Counted from the first letter of the stretch, positions 39,789 to 49,185 are shown. The stretch: DNA of 64,000 nucleotides from Parvibaculum sp002684405 (GCA_965140395.1 OZ223205.1:372001-436000); one strand, 5' to 3'. Made by a program: numbers and translations. The notes: generated by a model from the sequence alone, not told the origin.

Positions 39789-41024
39789 TTACCCTGCGAA
39801 GACGCCGCCCGACCGCTTGTAGCCGATTGCCTCATAGGCGGCATCGACCAGCGCCTGCCCGCGATCGTTGAGCAGGATGCCGAAGCCCATCCGGTTCATG
39901 TTGTAGCCGAAACTCATCTGCGCGCGCGGATCGGCAAAGCCGATGGAGCCGCCCATGCCGACATGGCCGAAGGCGTCTTCCGACAGCACGCAGCTTGAGT
40001 TGATCGCGTTCGGCACCGCCGAATTGTCCATCGACTTCATGAAGCCCAGCGCGAAACGCGACGGGATGAGCAGTGTCGCATCCTCATGCGTCGCCATGGC
40101 AACGCGCCCCATGCGATTGAGCGTATCGGCCGAGACGAGTTTGCCGCCGCCATTCGCCAGCGGCTGATACATGCCCGCAAGACCGCGGCCATTGGTGATG
40201 CCGTTGGCCGAGCCGACTTCCGCCGCATGGCACTCGCGCGAATTGAAATTGGCGCCGCCATTATTGAGCAGGAAGAGATGCGAAGGCGATTGCGGATCGT
40301 TCATCACGGCCTGCGTGAAGCGCGAGGTCGCCGCATCGGCGGGCATTTCCGCATCGATCATTTTCGCGACGCGGGGCTCCTTGTCTTCCGGCAGACCGAT
40401 CCAGAAATCGAGACCGAGCGGCCCGGCGATTTCGTCGCGGAAGAACGCCCCCAGCGACGTGCCGGATGCACGCCGTACCATCTCGCCGACCGTCCAGGCG
40501 AAGGTAACGCCGTGATAGCCATTACGCGTACCGGGTTCCCAGAAGGGCGTTTCGCCGGCAACGAGCCCGCACATATAGTCATGGTCCCAATAGCCGCCGG
40601 ACTTCACCTTTTCGCGCACATGCGGCACGCCGGCGGAATGGTCGAGCATCATGGAGACAAGCGTCTCCTCCTTGCCATTCGCCCCATATTCCGGCCAGTA
40701 GTCGGTGACCTTGGCGTCGAGATCGAGCTTGCCGCGATCGGCCAGCATATGGGCGGCGAGCGCCGTCGCGCCCTTGGTGCAGGAAAAGACGATGGAAACC
40801 GTGTCCTTCTCCCATGCATCCCCGTTGCGCGCTTTCTTTCCGCCCCACAGGTCGACCACCGTCTTGCCTTCGAGCGTGATGCAGACATTGCCGCCTACCT
40901 CGTCGCGCTTTTCGAAATTCTCGACAAACGCCTCCGCGACACCCTTGAACTTCGGATCGCAAATGCCTTCCACCTTGCCGGCGCTGGTCTCGCGCGAAAA
41001 ATTCCCGGTCATTTCCTGAAACAT
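39789..41024 (-). CDS. Serine hydrolase (beta-lactamase/EstB class C fold)
   Basis: The 411-residue cytosolic-looking protein (no signal peptide) has the SxxK motif at S81-CT-K84 (VFSCTKGATALAAHML) and the Tyr motif in GTRNGYHGVTFAW near residue 169. The C-terminal block FGHVGMGGSIGFADPRAQM replaces the KTG triad. It belongs with EstB-like esterases and LACTB-type proteins rather than true beta-lactamases, so it is likely an esterase; the substrate is unknown. The catalytic residues are intact, in contrast to the related-fold protein at 52457. Confidence 0.9.
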   Translation of the reverse strand: MFQEMTGNFSRETSAGKVEGICDPKFKGVAEAFVENFEKRDEVGGNVCITLEGKTVVDLWGGKKARNGDAWEKDTVSIVFSCTKGATALAAHMLADRGKLDLDAKVTDYWPEYGANGKEETLVSMMLDHSAGVPHVREKVKSGGYWDHDYMCGLVAGETPFWEPGTRNGYHGVTFAWTVGEMVRRASGTSLGAFFRDEIAGPLGLDFWIGLPEDKEPRVAKMIDAEMPADAATSRFTQAVMNDPQSPSHLFLLNNGGANFNSRECHAAEVGSANGITNGRGLAGMYQPLANGGGKLVSADTLNRMGRVAMATHEDATLLIPSRFALGFMKSMDNSAVPNAINSSCVLSEDAFGHVGMGGSIGFADPRAQMSFGYNMNRMGFGILLNDRGQALVDAAYEAIGYKRSGGVFAG

Positions 41025-41052
41025 CCTTCCCTGTTTTTAATTCGCATCGGGA

Positions 41053-41919
41053 TTATTGAGCCGCTTCTCCGGTTTCCGTCGAAGCGGGTATCCCTTGTTC
41101 TGCATTTTCATTCGCGGCGGCATTTGCCTGCGGCGTGTTATCGTTTGCCGTCCCATCTTTCGCCGCTTCGTCGCTCGCCTCGCCATCCGCAACCGGAACA
41201 TTCATCCGGTTCTGCGGCTCGATCCCCGCGGCCGCGAGTGCCGGTTTGATATGGCGCGACAGCACCTGGTATCCGGCGCCGGACAGCGTCAGCCCGTCCC
41301 AGCGGAAATAATCGACATTCACCTTGCCGTTGGGCAGCAGGAGATCCTTCGTCACATCGATGAAATGAACGCTCGGATCGCTTTTCGTATATTTCTCGAC
41401 GAGTTCGTTTGCGCGCGCCATGCCGTACCAGCGCGAGGTGCGCATGGGCTGCGGCGGAATGGAAACGAAGAAGACCGGCGCCCCGACCCCGTCCTTGCGC
41501 AGGGTCTGCAAGAGCTCCACGAAATCCTTCAGCACATCTTCCGGACGGCGGCCATGCACATCGGCCAGATCGTCCGCGCCCACGATGATGACGACGGCGG
41601 CCGGATTGTAAGGCGCGGCGATGCGCGATGCGTAATGGGTGATATGCGCAACCTGCGCACCGCCGAAACCGCGATTGATGGTGAGATAGGGCGCCATGTC
41701 GCGCTCAAGCGTCGACCAGCGGCGAAGGCTGCGCCCGCCGAGAAAGAGAACGGCATCCTGCGGCGGCGGATTGGACACGTCGCGCCGCTCAAAAGCGGCG
41801 ATCTCGGTTTCCCAATAGGTCGCATCGCCCGAGGCGAGCAGCACGTGGATGAGGAAACCGAAAAGGGCGAGAAGGAGGAGAAGAAAGCCTCCGCCAAGAA
41901 TGACGATCAGGCGATTCAT
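41053..41919 (-). CDS. SGNH-hydrolase-fold protein with degenerate active site
   Basis: The 288-residue protein has an N-terminal membrane helix (residues 3-29) and an SGNH domain. The fold is clear from VLFLGGRSLRRW, INRGFGGAQVAHITHYASRI, VVIIVGADDLAD and YFRWDGLTLSGAGYQVL. In active relatives block I reads GSSSIRxW, block III GTND and block V DGLHLS. Here these are GGRSLRRW (residues 61-68), GADD (114-117) and DGLTLS (208-213), so the Ser, Asn and His positions all differ. A low-complexity Ala/Asn/Glu tail follows residue 235. It probably binds rather than hydrolyses (inference). Confidence 0.85.
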   Translation of the reverse strand: MNRLIVILGGGFLLLLLALFGFLIHVLLASGDATYWETEIAAFERRDVSNPPPQDAVLFLGGRSLRRWSTLERDMAPYLTINRGFGGAQVAHITHYASRIAAPYNPAAVVIIVGADDLADVHGRRPEDVLKDFVELLQTLRKDGVGAPVFFVSIPPQPMRTSRWYGMARANELVEKYTKSDPSVHFIDVTKDLLLPNGKVNVDYFRWDGLTLSGAGYQVLSRHIKPALAAAGIEPQNRMNVPVADGEASDEAAKDGTANDNTPQANAAANENAEQGIPASTETGEAAQ

Positions 41920-41992
41920 GGAACGCTATTCTCCCCCAGCCCAAAACGGGCGGGGCGCGTTACCGCCCCGCCTCGGCTTCGAATGCGCACCG

Positions 41993-42997
41993 TCAGCGCG
42001 ACGGCACCAGCACGATCTTGCCCTTCACCTTGCGGGCGGCCATGTCGTTCAGCGCCTCGGCAACTTCCTCGAATTTGTAGGTCTTCGAGACATGGGGGCG
42101 CAGCTTGCCCGCCTTGAACCAGTCCATCAGCTCCTGAAGGTTCTTCTGGTTGCCTTCCGGATTGCGCGCCGTGAAGGCGCCCCAGAAAACGCCGACGATC
42201 TGGCAGCCTTTGAGGAGCGCCAGATTGAGCGGGATCTTCGGGATCGGGCCGGAAGCGAAACCGACCACCAGGAAACGGCCTTCCCAGTTGGTGGCTCGCA
42301 GCGCGGCTTCCGAATAGTCGCCACCGACCGGATCGTAAACGACATCGGCGCCCTGTCCGCCCGTCAGTTCCTTGATCTGTTCGGAAAGCTTTTTCTGCGC
42401 ATCCTTGTCGAGCGGACCCGAAGGATAGAGCAGCGTCTCGTCGGCGCCATGCTCCTTGCAGACGGCAAGCTTGTCCTCGGAAGACGCAGCCGCGATCACT
42501 TTCGCGCCCATCGCCTTGCCGAGTTCGACGGCGGCAAGACCGACGCCGCCCGCCGCGCCCAGCACGAGAAGCGTCTCGCCCGGCTGGATATGGGCCCGGT
42601 CCTTCAACGCATGATGCGAGGTGCCATAGGTCATCAGGAAGGCGGATGCCGTGGTGTAATCCATCTCATCGGGGATGGGCGTCACGCGGCCCTCGTCGAT
42701 GGCGATTTCCTCGGCAAAACCGCCCCAGCCGCAAGAGCCGATCACGCGGTCGCCGACCTTCACCCGGGTCACGCCCTCGCCGACCTTGATGACCTTGCCG
42801 GCCACCTCGCCGCCCGGCGAAAAGGGCAGCGGCGGCTTGAACTGGTACTTGTTTTCGATGATGAGCACGTCGGGGAAATTCACCGCCGCGGCATGCACTT
42901 CGAGCACCACCTGCCCCTTACCGGGCTCCGGGCTCGGCACATCCTCGATAACGAGCGTCTCCGGCGGTCCGTATTCCTTGCACAAAACGGCTTTCAT
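41993..42997 (-). CDS. NADPH:quinone oxidoreductase family protein (MDR)
   Basis: The 334-residue zinc-free medium-chain dehydrogenase starts at ATG 42997 (MKAVLCKEYGPPETLVIEDV) with AAGGGG before it. It has the quinone reductase signature in VHAAAVNFPDVLIIENKYQ and PGGEVAGKV, and the Rossmann motif LGAAGGVGLAAVELGK near residues 148-163. It probably reduces quinones or enones, or acts as a nitroalkane- or acrylyl-CoA-reductase-like enzyme. No operon partner is evident. Confidence 0.91.
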   Translation of the reverse strand: MKAVLCKEYGPPETLVIEDVPSPEPGKGQVVLEVHAAAVNFPDVLIIENKYQFKPPLPFSPGGEVAGKVIKVGEGVTRVKVGDRVIGSCGWGGFAEEIAIDEGRVTPIPDEMDYTTASAFLMTYGTSHHALKDRAHIQPGETLLVLGAAGGVGLAAVELGKAMGAKVIAAASSEDKLAVCKEHGADETLLYPSGPLDKDAQKKLSEQIKELTGGQGADVVYDPVGGDYSEAALRATNWEGRFLVVGFASGPIPKIPLNLALLKGCQIVGVFWGAFTARNPEGNQKNLQELMDWFKAGKLRPHVSKTYKFEEVAEALNDMAARKVKGKIVLVPSR

Positions 42998-43311
42998 GAG
43001 CGTCCCCTTAGAACTTGTAATTGAATCTGTCTCTCTGGACTGGATTGGATCGGTTGCGATGGCCCTGTTTATCACAAGGCCCCCGAAAGCCGCCAGAACA
43101 CAGGAAGGAGGACACAGGAAAGAGAAAGCCGGATGAGAACATGCGACGGAAGCACCCCTTACGGGATCACCTTCCAAATTTTGCCGGATTTGCTCCCTAG
43201 GCTTTCAATAATGATACGGGGGCGATTCTCTGAGGGTGATTCTCTGGAAATCTGTCCCCCGTCCCGTTATGGTCGAACGCCGCCCGTCGGTCGGACGAAT
43301 CTGAGTGGAAC
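42998..43311. other. 314-base divergent intergenic region with a short direct repeat
   Basis: The region separates the quinone oxidoreductase and IalB-like genes. Within it GATTCTCTGAGGGT and GATTCTCTGGAAAT lie in tandem at about 43224-43251, a 9-base direct repeat with 14-base period. I see no ORF or hairpin with a T-run. The repeat could be a regulator site for the IalB-like gene (inference). Confidence 0.35.
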
Positions 43312-43872
43312 ATGATGCCAAAAGCGATGCGTTTCCCCGGGAGCCTTGTATTCCTGAGTCTTTCCCTTGCCCTGTTTGCCTATTCTACCGCGCCTGCGAA
43401 GGCCGCGGATGAGCTGAAGCTGCTCGGAAAATATGGCGATTGGGCCGCCTATACCTATGGCACCGGGAAGAACCGCATCTGCTATGCGATGACCGAGCCC
43501 AAGCAGATGCTGCCCAGGGGAGCCAACCGGGGCGATGTCTATTTCATGGTCACCCACCGCCCGGCCCGCGGCACGCGCAACGAGATCAGCATGCGCGTCG
43601 GCTATCCCTTTTCCCCGACCAGCCATCCCTTTGCGACCATCGACAAGGACAAGTTCCAGCTTTTCACGGGCGTGAAGGAAGGCGGCGAGCACCGCTTCTG
43701 GGCATGGCTCGACAATGTGAAGCGGTCTTCCGCCATGGTGGACGCCCTGAAGAAGGGCTACAAAATGGTCATCAAGGGCACCTCCACGCGCGATACGCTG
43801 ACCACGGACACCTATTCGCTGAAAGGCAGCTCCGACGCACTCAGCAAAATCGACGCCGCCTGCCCGAAATAG
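43312..43872 (+). CDS. Invasion-associated locus B (IalB) family protein
   Basis: The 186-residue secreted protein has a signal peptide (residues 1-32, ending STAPAKA-ADE) and a domain of the IalB family, named after a Bartonella erythrocyte-invasion factor but widespread in free-living alphaproteobacteria. Typical features are YGDWAAYTY, ICYAMTEPKQ with one Cys, and a C-terminal IDAACPK with the second Cys, probably disulphide-linked. The start may be either of two adjacent ATGs (43312, 43315). The function is unknown outside Bartonella. Confidence 0.88.
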   Translation: MMPKAMRFPGSLVFLSLSLALFAYSTAPAKAADELKLLGKYGDWAAYTYGTGKNRICYAMTEPKQMLPRGANRGDVYFMVTHRPARGTRNEISMRVGYPFSPTSHPFATIDKDKFQLFTGVKEGGEHRFWAWLDNVKRSSAMVDALKKGYKMVIKGTSTRDTLTTDTYSLKGSSDALSKIDAACPK

Positions 43873-44033
43873 GCCGTTTACCGTTTGCCGGCGCCCCATA
43901 TAGGAATCCCGGCCTCATCTGTGATATGAGACCGGCCAAAGGCGGCTAGCCCCGCGACCTCGCCCCAATACGGGCGGAACGGGCAGCCGTCTGATATGAT
44001 TTTCCGGAACAGACACGAAACAGGGCATCGGCC

Positions 44034-45275
44034 ATGGCGCCCCAGCTCGACATTGCGCGTTCAAACCCCAACGCTCCCTCGCTCGACGGTCAGGAGACCG
44101 CCGGGACGGACGCCGCGCGCCCGCGCCGGATCAATATGGTCGGCCTCACCCGCGCGCAGCTTGCCGACGAACTGAAAGCGCTCGGCCTGCCGGAAAAGCA
44201 GATCCGGATGCGCGTCAACCAGCTCTGGAACGGCATCTATAATCGCGGCCTGAAAAACTTCGAGGGCATCACCTCGCTGTCGAAGGAACTGCGCGCGCAA
44301 CTCAACGAGCGCTACGAGATCGCCCGGCCGGAAGTGGTCGAGGAACTCGTCTCGGTGGACGGCACCCGCAAATGGCTGATGCGGCTGGCGCCGGAAAAAC
44401 CCGGCCAGCCCGGCCCCGAAATCGAAACCGTCTACATTCCCGAAGAAGGCCGCGGCACGCTCTGCATCTCCTCGCAGGTCGGCTGCACGCTCACCTGCAC
44501 CTTCTGCCATACCGGCACGCAGAAGCTGGTACGCAACCTCACGCCCGGCGAAATCGTCGGCCAGCTCCTCGTCGCCCGCGACAGCCTGAACGAATGGCCG
44601 GAAAGCGCCGACCAGCCGCGCATCCGCAATTCGGACGACCGCATGGTGACGAATATCGTCATGATGGGCATGGGCGAGCCGCTCTATAATTTCGAGAATG
44701 TGCGCGACGCGCTGAACATCATCTCCGACGGCGAGGGCCTGCAATTGTCCAAGCGCCGCATCACGCTCTCGACTTCGGGTGTCGTGCCGGAAATTCCGCG
44801 CGCGGGCGAGGAGATCGGCTGCATGCTCGCCATCTCACTCCACGCACCGAACGATGAAGTGCGCGACAAGCTCGTGCCACTCAACAAGAAGTACCCGATC
44901 GCCGAACTGCTCGACGCCTGCCGGCAATATCCGGGCCTGCGCAACGCACAGCGCATCACTTTCGAATATGTGATGCTGAAGGATGTGAATGACAGCGTGG
45001 AAGATGCAAAAGCGCTTGTCCGCCTGCTGAAAGGCATCCCGGCGAAGATCAACCTCATTCCGTTCAACCCCTGGCCGGGCTCGCCTTACGAATGCTCCGA
45101 CTGGGGTCAGATCGAGAAATTCGCCGATGTGGTGAACCGGGCCGGCTATGCCAGCCCCGTGCGCACCCCGCGCGGCCGCGACATCATGGCCGCCTGCGGC
45201 CAGCTCAAAAGCGAAAGCGTGAAACGCCGCGCGAGCGAGCGGCTGAAGGAACGGAAAGAAGCCGCAGACCTCTAG
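44034..45275 (+). CDS. rlmN: 23S rRNA/tRNA adenine C2 methyltransferase
   Basis: RlmN is a radical-SAM enzyme that methylates C2 of A2503 in 23S rRNA and of A37 in some tRNAs. The radical-SAM cysteines are C151, C155 and C158 (GCTLTCTFCHTGTQ). The methyl-carrying mechanism needs two more cysteines: C144, seven residues upstream, in TLCISSQ (the residue equivalent to E. coli Cys118), and C388 in DIMAACGQL. All five are present. The 413 residues include a short N-terminal extension of about 30. Confidence 0.95.
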   Translation: MAPQLDIARSNPNAPSLDGQETAGTDAARPRRINMVGLTRAQLADELKALGLPEKQIRMRVNQLWNGIYNRGLKNFEGITSLSKELRAQLNERYEIARPEVVEELVSVDGTRKWLMRLAPEKPGQPGPEIETVYIPEEGRGTLCISSQVGCTLTCTFCHTGTQKLVRNLTPGEIVGQLLVARDSLNEWPESADQPRIRNSDDRMVTNIVMMGMGEPLYNFENVRDALNIISDGEGLQLSKRRITLSTSGVVPEIPRAGEEIGCMLAISLHAPNDEVRDKLVPLNKKYPIAELLDACRQYPGLRNAQRITFEYVMLKDVNDSVEDAKALVRLLKGIPAKINLIPFNPWPGSPYECSDWGQIEKFADVVNRAGYASPVRTPRGRDIMAACGQLKSESVKRRASERLKERKEAADL

Positions 45276-45289
45276 CCGGGAGAGGCGCA

Positions 45290-45616
45290 ATGATCGCCGT
45301 CATCTATCGCTGGCGCGTCGCGCCGGAACATGAAGAAGACTTCAAGCGCCGCTGGCACGAAATCACCGAAGACGTGATGAAACATTATGGCGGCGGCGGC
45401 TCGCGTCTTCACAAGACCGAGGACGGCGACTGGGTGGCCTATGCCCGCTGGTCGCGCAAGGAAGACCGCGACAAGGCCTTCGAGCAGGTGACGAAGAAGC
45501 GCGAAGGCCGCACCCCGCAGGGCGAAGGCAAGGCGGAACTCATCGAGGAAGTCTGGCTCGATATCGTGGACGATCTGCTGATCCCCGAAGCCGACCTGCC
45601 GGACCGGTTTCACTAG
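45290..45616 (+). CDS. Antibiotic biosynthesis monooxygenase (ABM) domain protein
   Basis: The 108-residue protein is a single dimeric alpha+beta barrel (ABM/EthD-like) domain: MIAVIYRWRVAPEHEEDFKRRW opens it and DGDWVAYARWSRKEDRDKAF follows. Such domains serve as cofactor-free monooxygenases or simply bind small aromatics or heme; which applies here cannot be said. It starts 14 bases after rlmN with GGGAGAGG before the ATG, so it is probably cotranscribed. It converges with the isomerase gene. Confidence 0.82.
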   Translation: MIAVIYRWRVAPEHEEDFKRRWHEITEDVMKHYGGGGSRLHKTEDGDWVAYARWSRKEDRDKAFEQVTKKREGRTPQGEGKAELIEEVWLDIVDDLLIPEADLPDRFH

Positions 45617-45619
45617 CGC

Positions 45620-46210
45620 TCAGCGCACCGCCCATGCCAGCGCCTGTTCCAGCCGGTCGTTCCCCCAGAAGAGTTCATCGCCCACGGTGAAACTCGGCGC
45701 GCCGAAAATACCCTTCGCGATGGCCTCGTCCGTTTGCGCCTTGAGCGCGGCCTTCACCTCGTCGCTGCCGGCCTTCTCCAACACCGGCTGAGGCTCAACC
45801 TCCAGCGCGACGAGAATACGCGCCAGCACATCCCCGTCCGAAATGTCCTTCTGTCCCGCGAAATTCGCGACATAGACTTCTCGCGTGAAGGCAGGCCGCA
45901 ATGCTTCCGGCAGCGCCAGCACCATGCGCGCGGCGCGAAGCCCGTTCTGCGGAAAGCGCATCGGCTCCTTCAGCGTCAGGCCTTGCGCGGCACAGATACG
46001 CTCCATATCCCGCCACATATATTTTCCCTTGGCGGGATAAATGTTGAACGGACTGTCGTTCCACCCCTGCGCGCCGAAAATCGGCCCGAGCAGAAAAGGC
46101 CGCCAGCGAACGGCGACGCCCAGCTTCCGCGCCTCATCCTCCAGCCGCATCGCCGCCGGATAAGAATAGGTACTCGCGAATTCGTACCAGAAATCGACTG
46201 TTCCGCTCAC
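45620..46210 (-). CDS. 2-hydroxychromene-2-carboxylate isomerase family (DsbA/GST-kappa fold)
   Basis: The 196-residue protein opens with VDFWYEFASTYSYPAAMRLE, where Ser replaces the usual redox Cys as in HCCA isomerases, which use glutathione in naphthalene-type degradation. RWRPFLLGPIFGAQGWND and the cis-Pro segment FGAPSFTVGDELFWGNDRLE are family hallmarks. The true substrate may differ, since the family is broad. Its start overlaps the end of the DUF3137 gene by 4 bases, placing it third in lemA-DUF3137-isomerase. Confidence 0.9.
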   Translation of the reverse strand: MSGTVDFWYEFASTYSYPAAMRLEDEARKLGVAVRWRPFLLGPIFGAQGWNDSPFNIYPAKGKYMWRDMERICAAQGLTLKEPMRFPQNGLRAARMVLALPEALRPAFTREVYVANFAGQKDISDGDVLARILVALEVEPQPVLEKAGSDEVKAALKAQTDEAIAKGIFGAPSFTVGDELFWGNDRLEQALAWAVR

Positions 46211-47166
46211 ACTCTCGTCTCCTGATTGAGCTTCAATATCCGCACGGCCGACGCGATGAAGAGGATGGGCGCGACGAGACGTTCCACCTTTTCCGGATCG
46301 TCCACCCGGGTGAAGACGGACGGGTTCCGAAAATGATCCTTACCCAGATGAACGGAGAGATAGAGCTTCTCGTCCATAAAGGCCGCCTGCATGCGCCCGC
46401 TCAGCCGGTCGCGCATCGCCAATAGCCGCTCCATGAAGGCGGGCGTCAGCAGGTAGCGGGCCTCCACCTGATCGGTGGAATAGACCTCGAACGTATCCTC
46501 GAATTTCGGGTCTTCCAGCACCACGCGCTCGCCATCGCGCCCGATGCTACCCAGCGCATTGAAGATCGCACCGTGATCGCTGTGAAGCACGGTGCGGCCC
46601 GAGAAGGGCTTCGCAAAGGTGAAATAGCCGATGAGGCCGTGAAACACCGTGGTCTCGCTGGTGCGGCCCTTGCTGTCGCGATGCTCTTCGATGAGCTTGC
46701 AGTCGGCAAGTTCGAAACGCGCCTTGTCGATCTCGCCCCAGACATGATCTTCCAGATGCCGCTTGTCATAGCCGGGCAGGATCCCGCATCGGCGCAGCGG
46801 CTCCATCAGCGTTACCGGCGCATCGGGACTGTATTCGTAGCCGAACCACTGAAAGATGCGCGAAAAGAGATCGGCCTTGAATGTCTTGCCCCAGGAGCTG
46901 AGCGGCCAGAGCGCAAGCCCCGTGCCCGCGATACCGATGAAACCGCCTGCGAAAAGGCCGAATTGAAGTTCCATCGATGTCGACAGGGCCAGCGCCATGG
47001 CGATGGCAAAGAGAATGGCTGCACCTGCGAGGATGTAGGAGCGCTGCGCGATCTTTGCGCGCTCGCCTTCCTTCACCACAAGCCAGGGCTCCAGCTCCGC
47101 GGTCAGAAACCCGTCAAACGCGCGCGCCCGCTCGTCGGCCACCGCATCCAGCATCTCCCGCGACAT
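46207..47166 (-). CDS. DUF3137 membrane protein
   Basis: The 319-residue protein has two close membrane helices (about residues 45-62 and 69-88) and a cytoplasmic DUF3137 domain with the repeated GxxG-like elements TSETTVFHGLIGYFTFAKPF and RVVLEDPKFEDTFEVYSTDQ. DUF3137 proteins are commonly encoded next to LemA, as here (4 bases downstream of lemA). Function is unknown; membrane-envelope maintenance is a guess from the association. Confidence 0.86.
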   Translation of the reverse strand: MSREMLDAVADERARAFDGFLTAELEPWLVVKEGERAKIAQRSYILAGAAILFAIAMALALSTSMELQFGLFAGGFIGIAGTGLALWPLSSWGKTFKADLFSRIFQWFGYEYSPDAPVTLMEPLRRCGILPGYDKRHLEDHVWGEIDKARFELADCKLIEEHRDSKGRTSETTVFHGLIGYFTFAKPFSGRTVLHSDHGAIFNALGSIGRDGERVVLEDPKFEDTFEVYSTDQVEARYLLTPAFMERLLAMRDRLSGRMQAAFMDEKLYLSVHLGKDHFRNPSVFTRVDDPEKVERLVAPILFIASAVRILKLNQETRV

Positions 47167-47170
47167 CGGA

Positions 47171-47746
47171 TCAGGCCGGCTTCATGTAATCGTCGACGTC
47201 GATAGGCGCACGCGCCGCCTCTTCCACTTCGTAGAAGGGCATGGAGCGCACACCCGCCATATTGGCAATGATGCTGCCGGGGAAGATTTCCACCGCATTG
47301 TTGAGCTGCGTGACCGAGGCATTATAGAAGCGCCGCGCCGCCGCGATATTCGCTTCCACCTCCTCGAAGGTTTCCTGCGCCCGGACGATCGTGTCGGACG
47401 AACGAAGCTGCGGGTAATTCTCCGCCACGGCGAAAAGCTGCCGAAGACCGGCATCGAGCTTCTTCGAGGCGTCGAGATGCGCCTTCACATCGTCGGGGTC
47501 GTCGCGCTTGTAGGGCCGCTCCACCTGCGAACGCAATGCGGTCAGCTCCGTCAGCAGCGACTTCTCATGCGTCATGAAATTCTGCGCGAGCTTCACGACA
47601 TTGGGCACGAGGTCGAAACGCTTCCTGAGCTGCACATCGATGGAGGACATCGCCTCCCGCGCCTTGTTGCGCCGCGAGATCAGGCTGACATACCAGCCAT
47701 ACCCGGCCACGAGAACGATGAGGACGATGATTCCGACTGTGAACAT
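47171..47746 (-). CDS. lemA: LemA family protein
   Basis: The 191-residue protein has an N-terminal membrane helix (residues 2-20) and long helical regions typical of LemA: LISRRNKAREAMSSIDVQLRKRFDLVPNVVKLAQNF, then RQLFAVAENYPQLRSSDTIV and ARRFYNASVTQLNNAVEIFPGSIIA. The start at ATG 47746 has AAGGGG 7 bases upstream. LemA of Listeria is a presented antigen with the N-terminus outside; its molecular role is not settled. It heads the lemA-DUF3137-isomerase unit. Confidence 0.94.
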   Translation of the reverse strand: MFTVGIIVLIVLVAGYGWYVSLISRRNKAREAMSSIDVQLRKRFDLVPNVVKLAQNFMTHEKSLLTELTALRSQVERPYKRDDPDDVKAHLDASKKLDAGLRQLFAVAENYPQLRSSDTIVRAQETFEEVEANIAAARRFYNASVTQLNNAVEIFPGSIIANMAGVRSMPFYEVEEAARAPIDVDDYMKPA

Positions 47747-47867
47747 GTGTGGCCCCTTCTCCAATATGCGCAAAGCCTAGCACAGAGACCGTGAACGCAA
47801 GACCCGATTGAGGCACAATCATGCGCCCCCCCTGCGGCGCCAGAGGCGCACCACACCAGAGAACCGC

Positions 47868-49109
47868 ATGACCGAGCGCGACACGCCCACCCCCCTTCGC
47901 CGTTCCATCCGTCTCGTTCCGCTCGCGCTTTATGGCGTCGGCGTCACGGTGGGCGCAGGCATTTACGTGCTGACAGGCGCTGTCGCCGGGACGGCGGGCG
48001 CCGCGGCACCGCTGTCGTTTCTCCTGGCCGCGCTGCTCATCGCACCGACCGCCTTCAGCTTCGGCGAATTGTCCTCGCGCATGCCCTTCGCGGCGGGCGA
48101 GGCGGCCTATGTGCTGGCGGGCTTCAGGCTTTCATGGCTGTCGCTTCTGATCGGCCTGATGGCGGTGGCGGGAGGCATCGTTTCCTCCGCAACCGTCACC
48201 AATGGCGCGGCGGGCTATATCGGCGCGATGGTTCCCCTGCCGCCCTTCATCATCAAGGTCGGTTTTGTGGCACTGCTCATGGGCGTCGCCATGTGGGGCG
48301 TGGTGCAGACGGTTACCGTCGCCATCCTCTTCACACTGGTGGAAACAGGCGGTCTCCTTCTCATTATCGCGGCGGGGCTCGCCTCGCCCGGCGAGGGTGC
48401 GACGCTGAAGGAAATGTTCCTGCCCTTCCTCTCATCGGACGGCCTGCCCTTTTTCGACCTCGCAGGTGTCGCGGCGGGCGTGATGCTCGCCTTCTTTGCC
48501 TTTATCGGTTTCGAGGACATGGTGAACATGGCGGAAGAGACGGAGGCGCCGGAGCGAACCATGCCGCGCGCCATCATCCTGACGCTCTGCATCACCACGC
48601 TTCTCTATATCGCCACCGCGGCGGTCGCGCTCCACACTGTGGCACCCGCCGATCTTGCCGCAAGCAGCGGGCCGCTGGCGCTGGTCTTCGAGCGGGCGAC
48701 GGGACATGACGCGGCCTTTTTCGCCGGCATCGCCGTCATCGCCACGGTGAATACGGTACTGGTACAGATGGTGATGGGTGCCCGCGTGATTTACGGGCTG
48801 GCGGGCAAGGGCGCGATCCCCGCCCTGTTCGGCATGGTGCATCCGAAAACCCGCACGCCGCTCATCGCCACGGGGCTGGTGGCGGCGATCACCGTCCTGC
48901 TCGCTCTCTTCTTCCCGCTGGAAGGCCTTGCCCGCACCACATCCTATATCGTGCTCACCATCTTCGCGCTGGTGAACGGCTCCCTCATCGCGCTCCGGCT
49001 GCAGGAGCAAACGCCGGCGGCATTCCGGGTGCCGCTTATCGTCCCCGTTCTGGGCGCAGCGCTCAGCATGATCGTGCTCGCCGCCGAGCTGTGGCGCGCG
49101 CTGACATAA
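47868..49109 (+). CDS. APC-family amino acid permease
   Basis: The 413-residue permease has about twelve membrane segments. The first carries the family motif LYGVGVTVGAGIYVLTGAVAG (unwound helix 1 substrate site). Later FIGFEDMVNMAEETEAPERTMPRAI is the conserved E-rich loop of the CAT/APA group. The start is ATG 47868 (MTERDTPTPLRRSIRL) with a weak purine stretch upstream. The substrate is probably an amino acid or amine. Confidence 0.9.
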   Translation: MTERDTPTPLRRSIRLVPLALYGVGVTVGAGIYVLTGAVAGTAGAAAPLSFLLAALLIAPTAFSFGELSSRMPFAAGEAAYVLAGFRLSWLSLLIGLMAVAGGIVSSATVTNGAAGYIGAMVPLPPFIIKVGFVALLMGVAMWGVVQTVTVAILFTLVETGGLLLIIAAGLASPGEGATLKEMFLPFLSSDGLPFFDLAGVAAGVMLAFFAFIGFEDMVNMAEETEAPERTMPRAIILTLCITTLLYIATAAVALHTVAPADLAASSGPLALVFERATGHDAAFFAGIAVIATVNTVLVQMVMGARVIYGLAGKGAIPALFGMVHPKTRTPLIATGLVAAITVLLALFFPLEGLARTTSYIVLTIFALVNGSLIALRLQEQTPAAFRVPLIVPVLGAALSMIVLAAELWRALT

Positions 49110-49185
49110 GCGCTTCTGCCCCACGTTTCCGCCAGGGCCGCTTATCGCCTATGATCGCGCCAAACGAACGGCCGGAAAGACCCTC

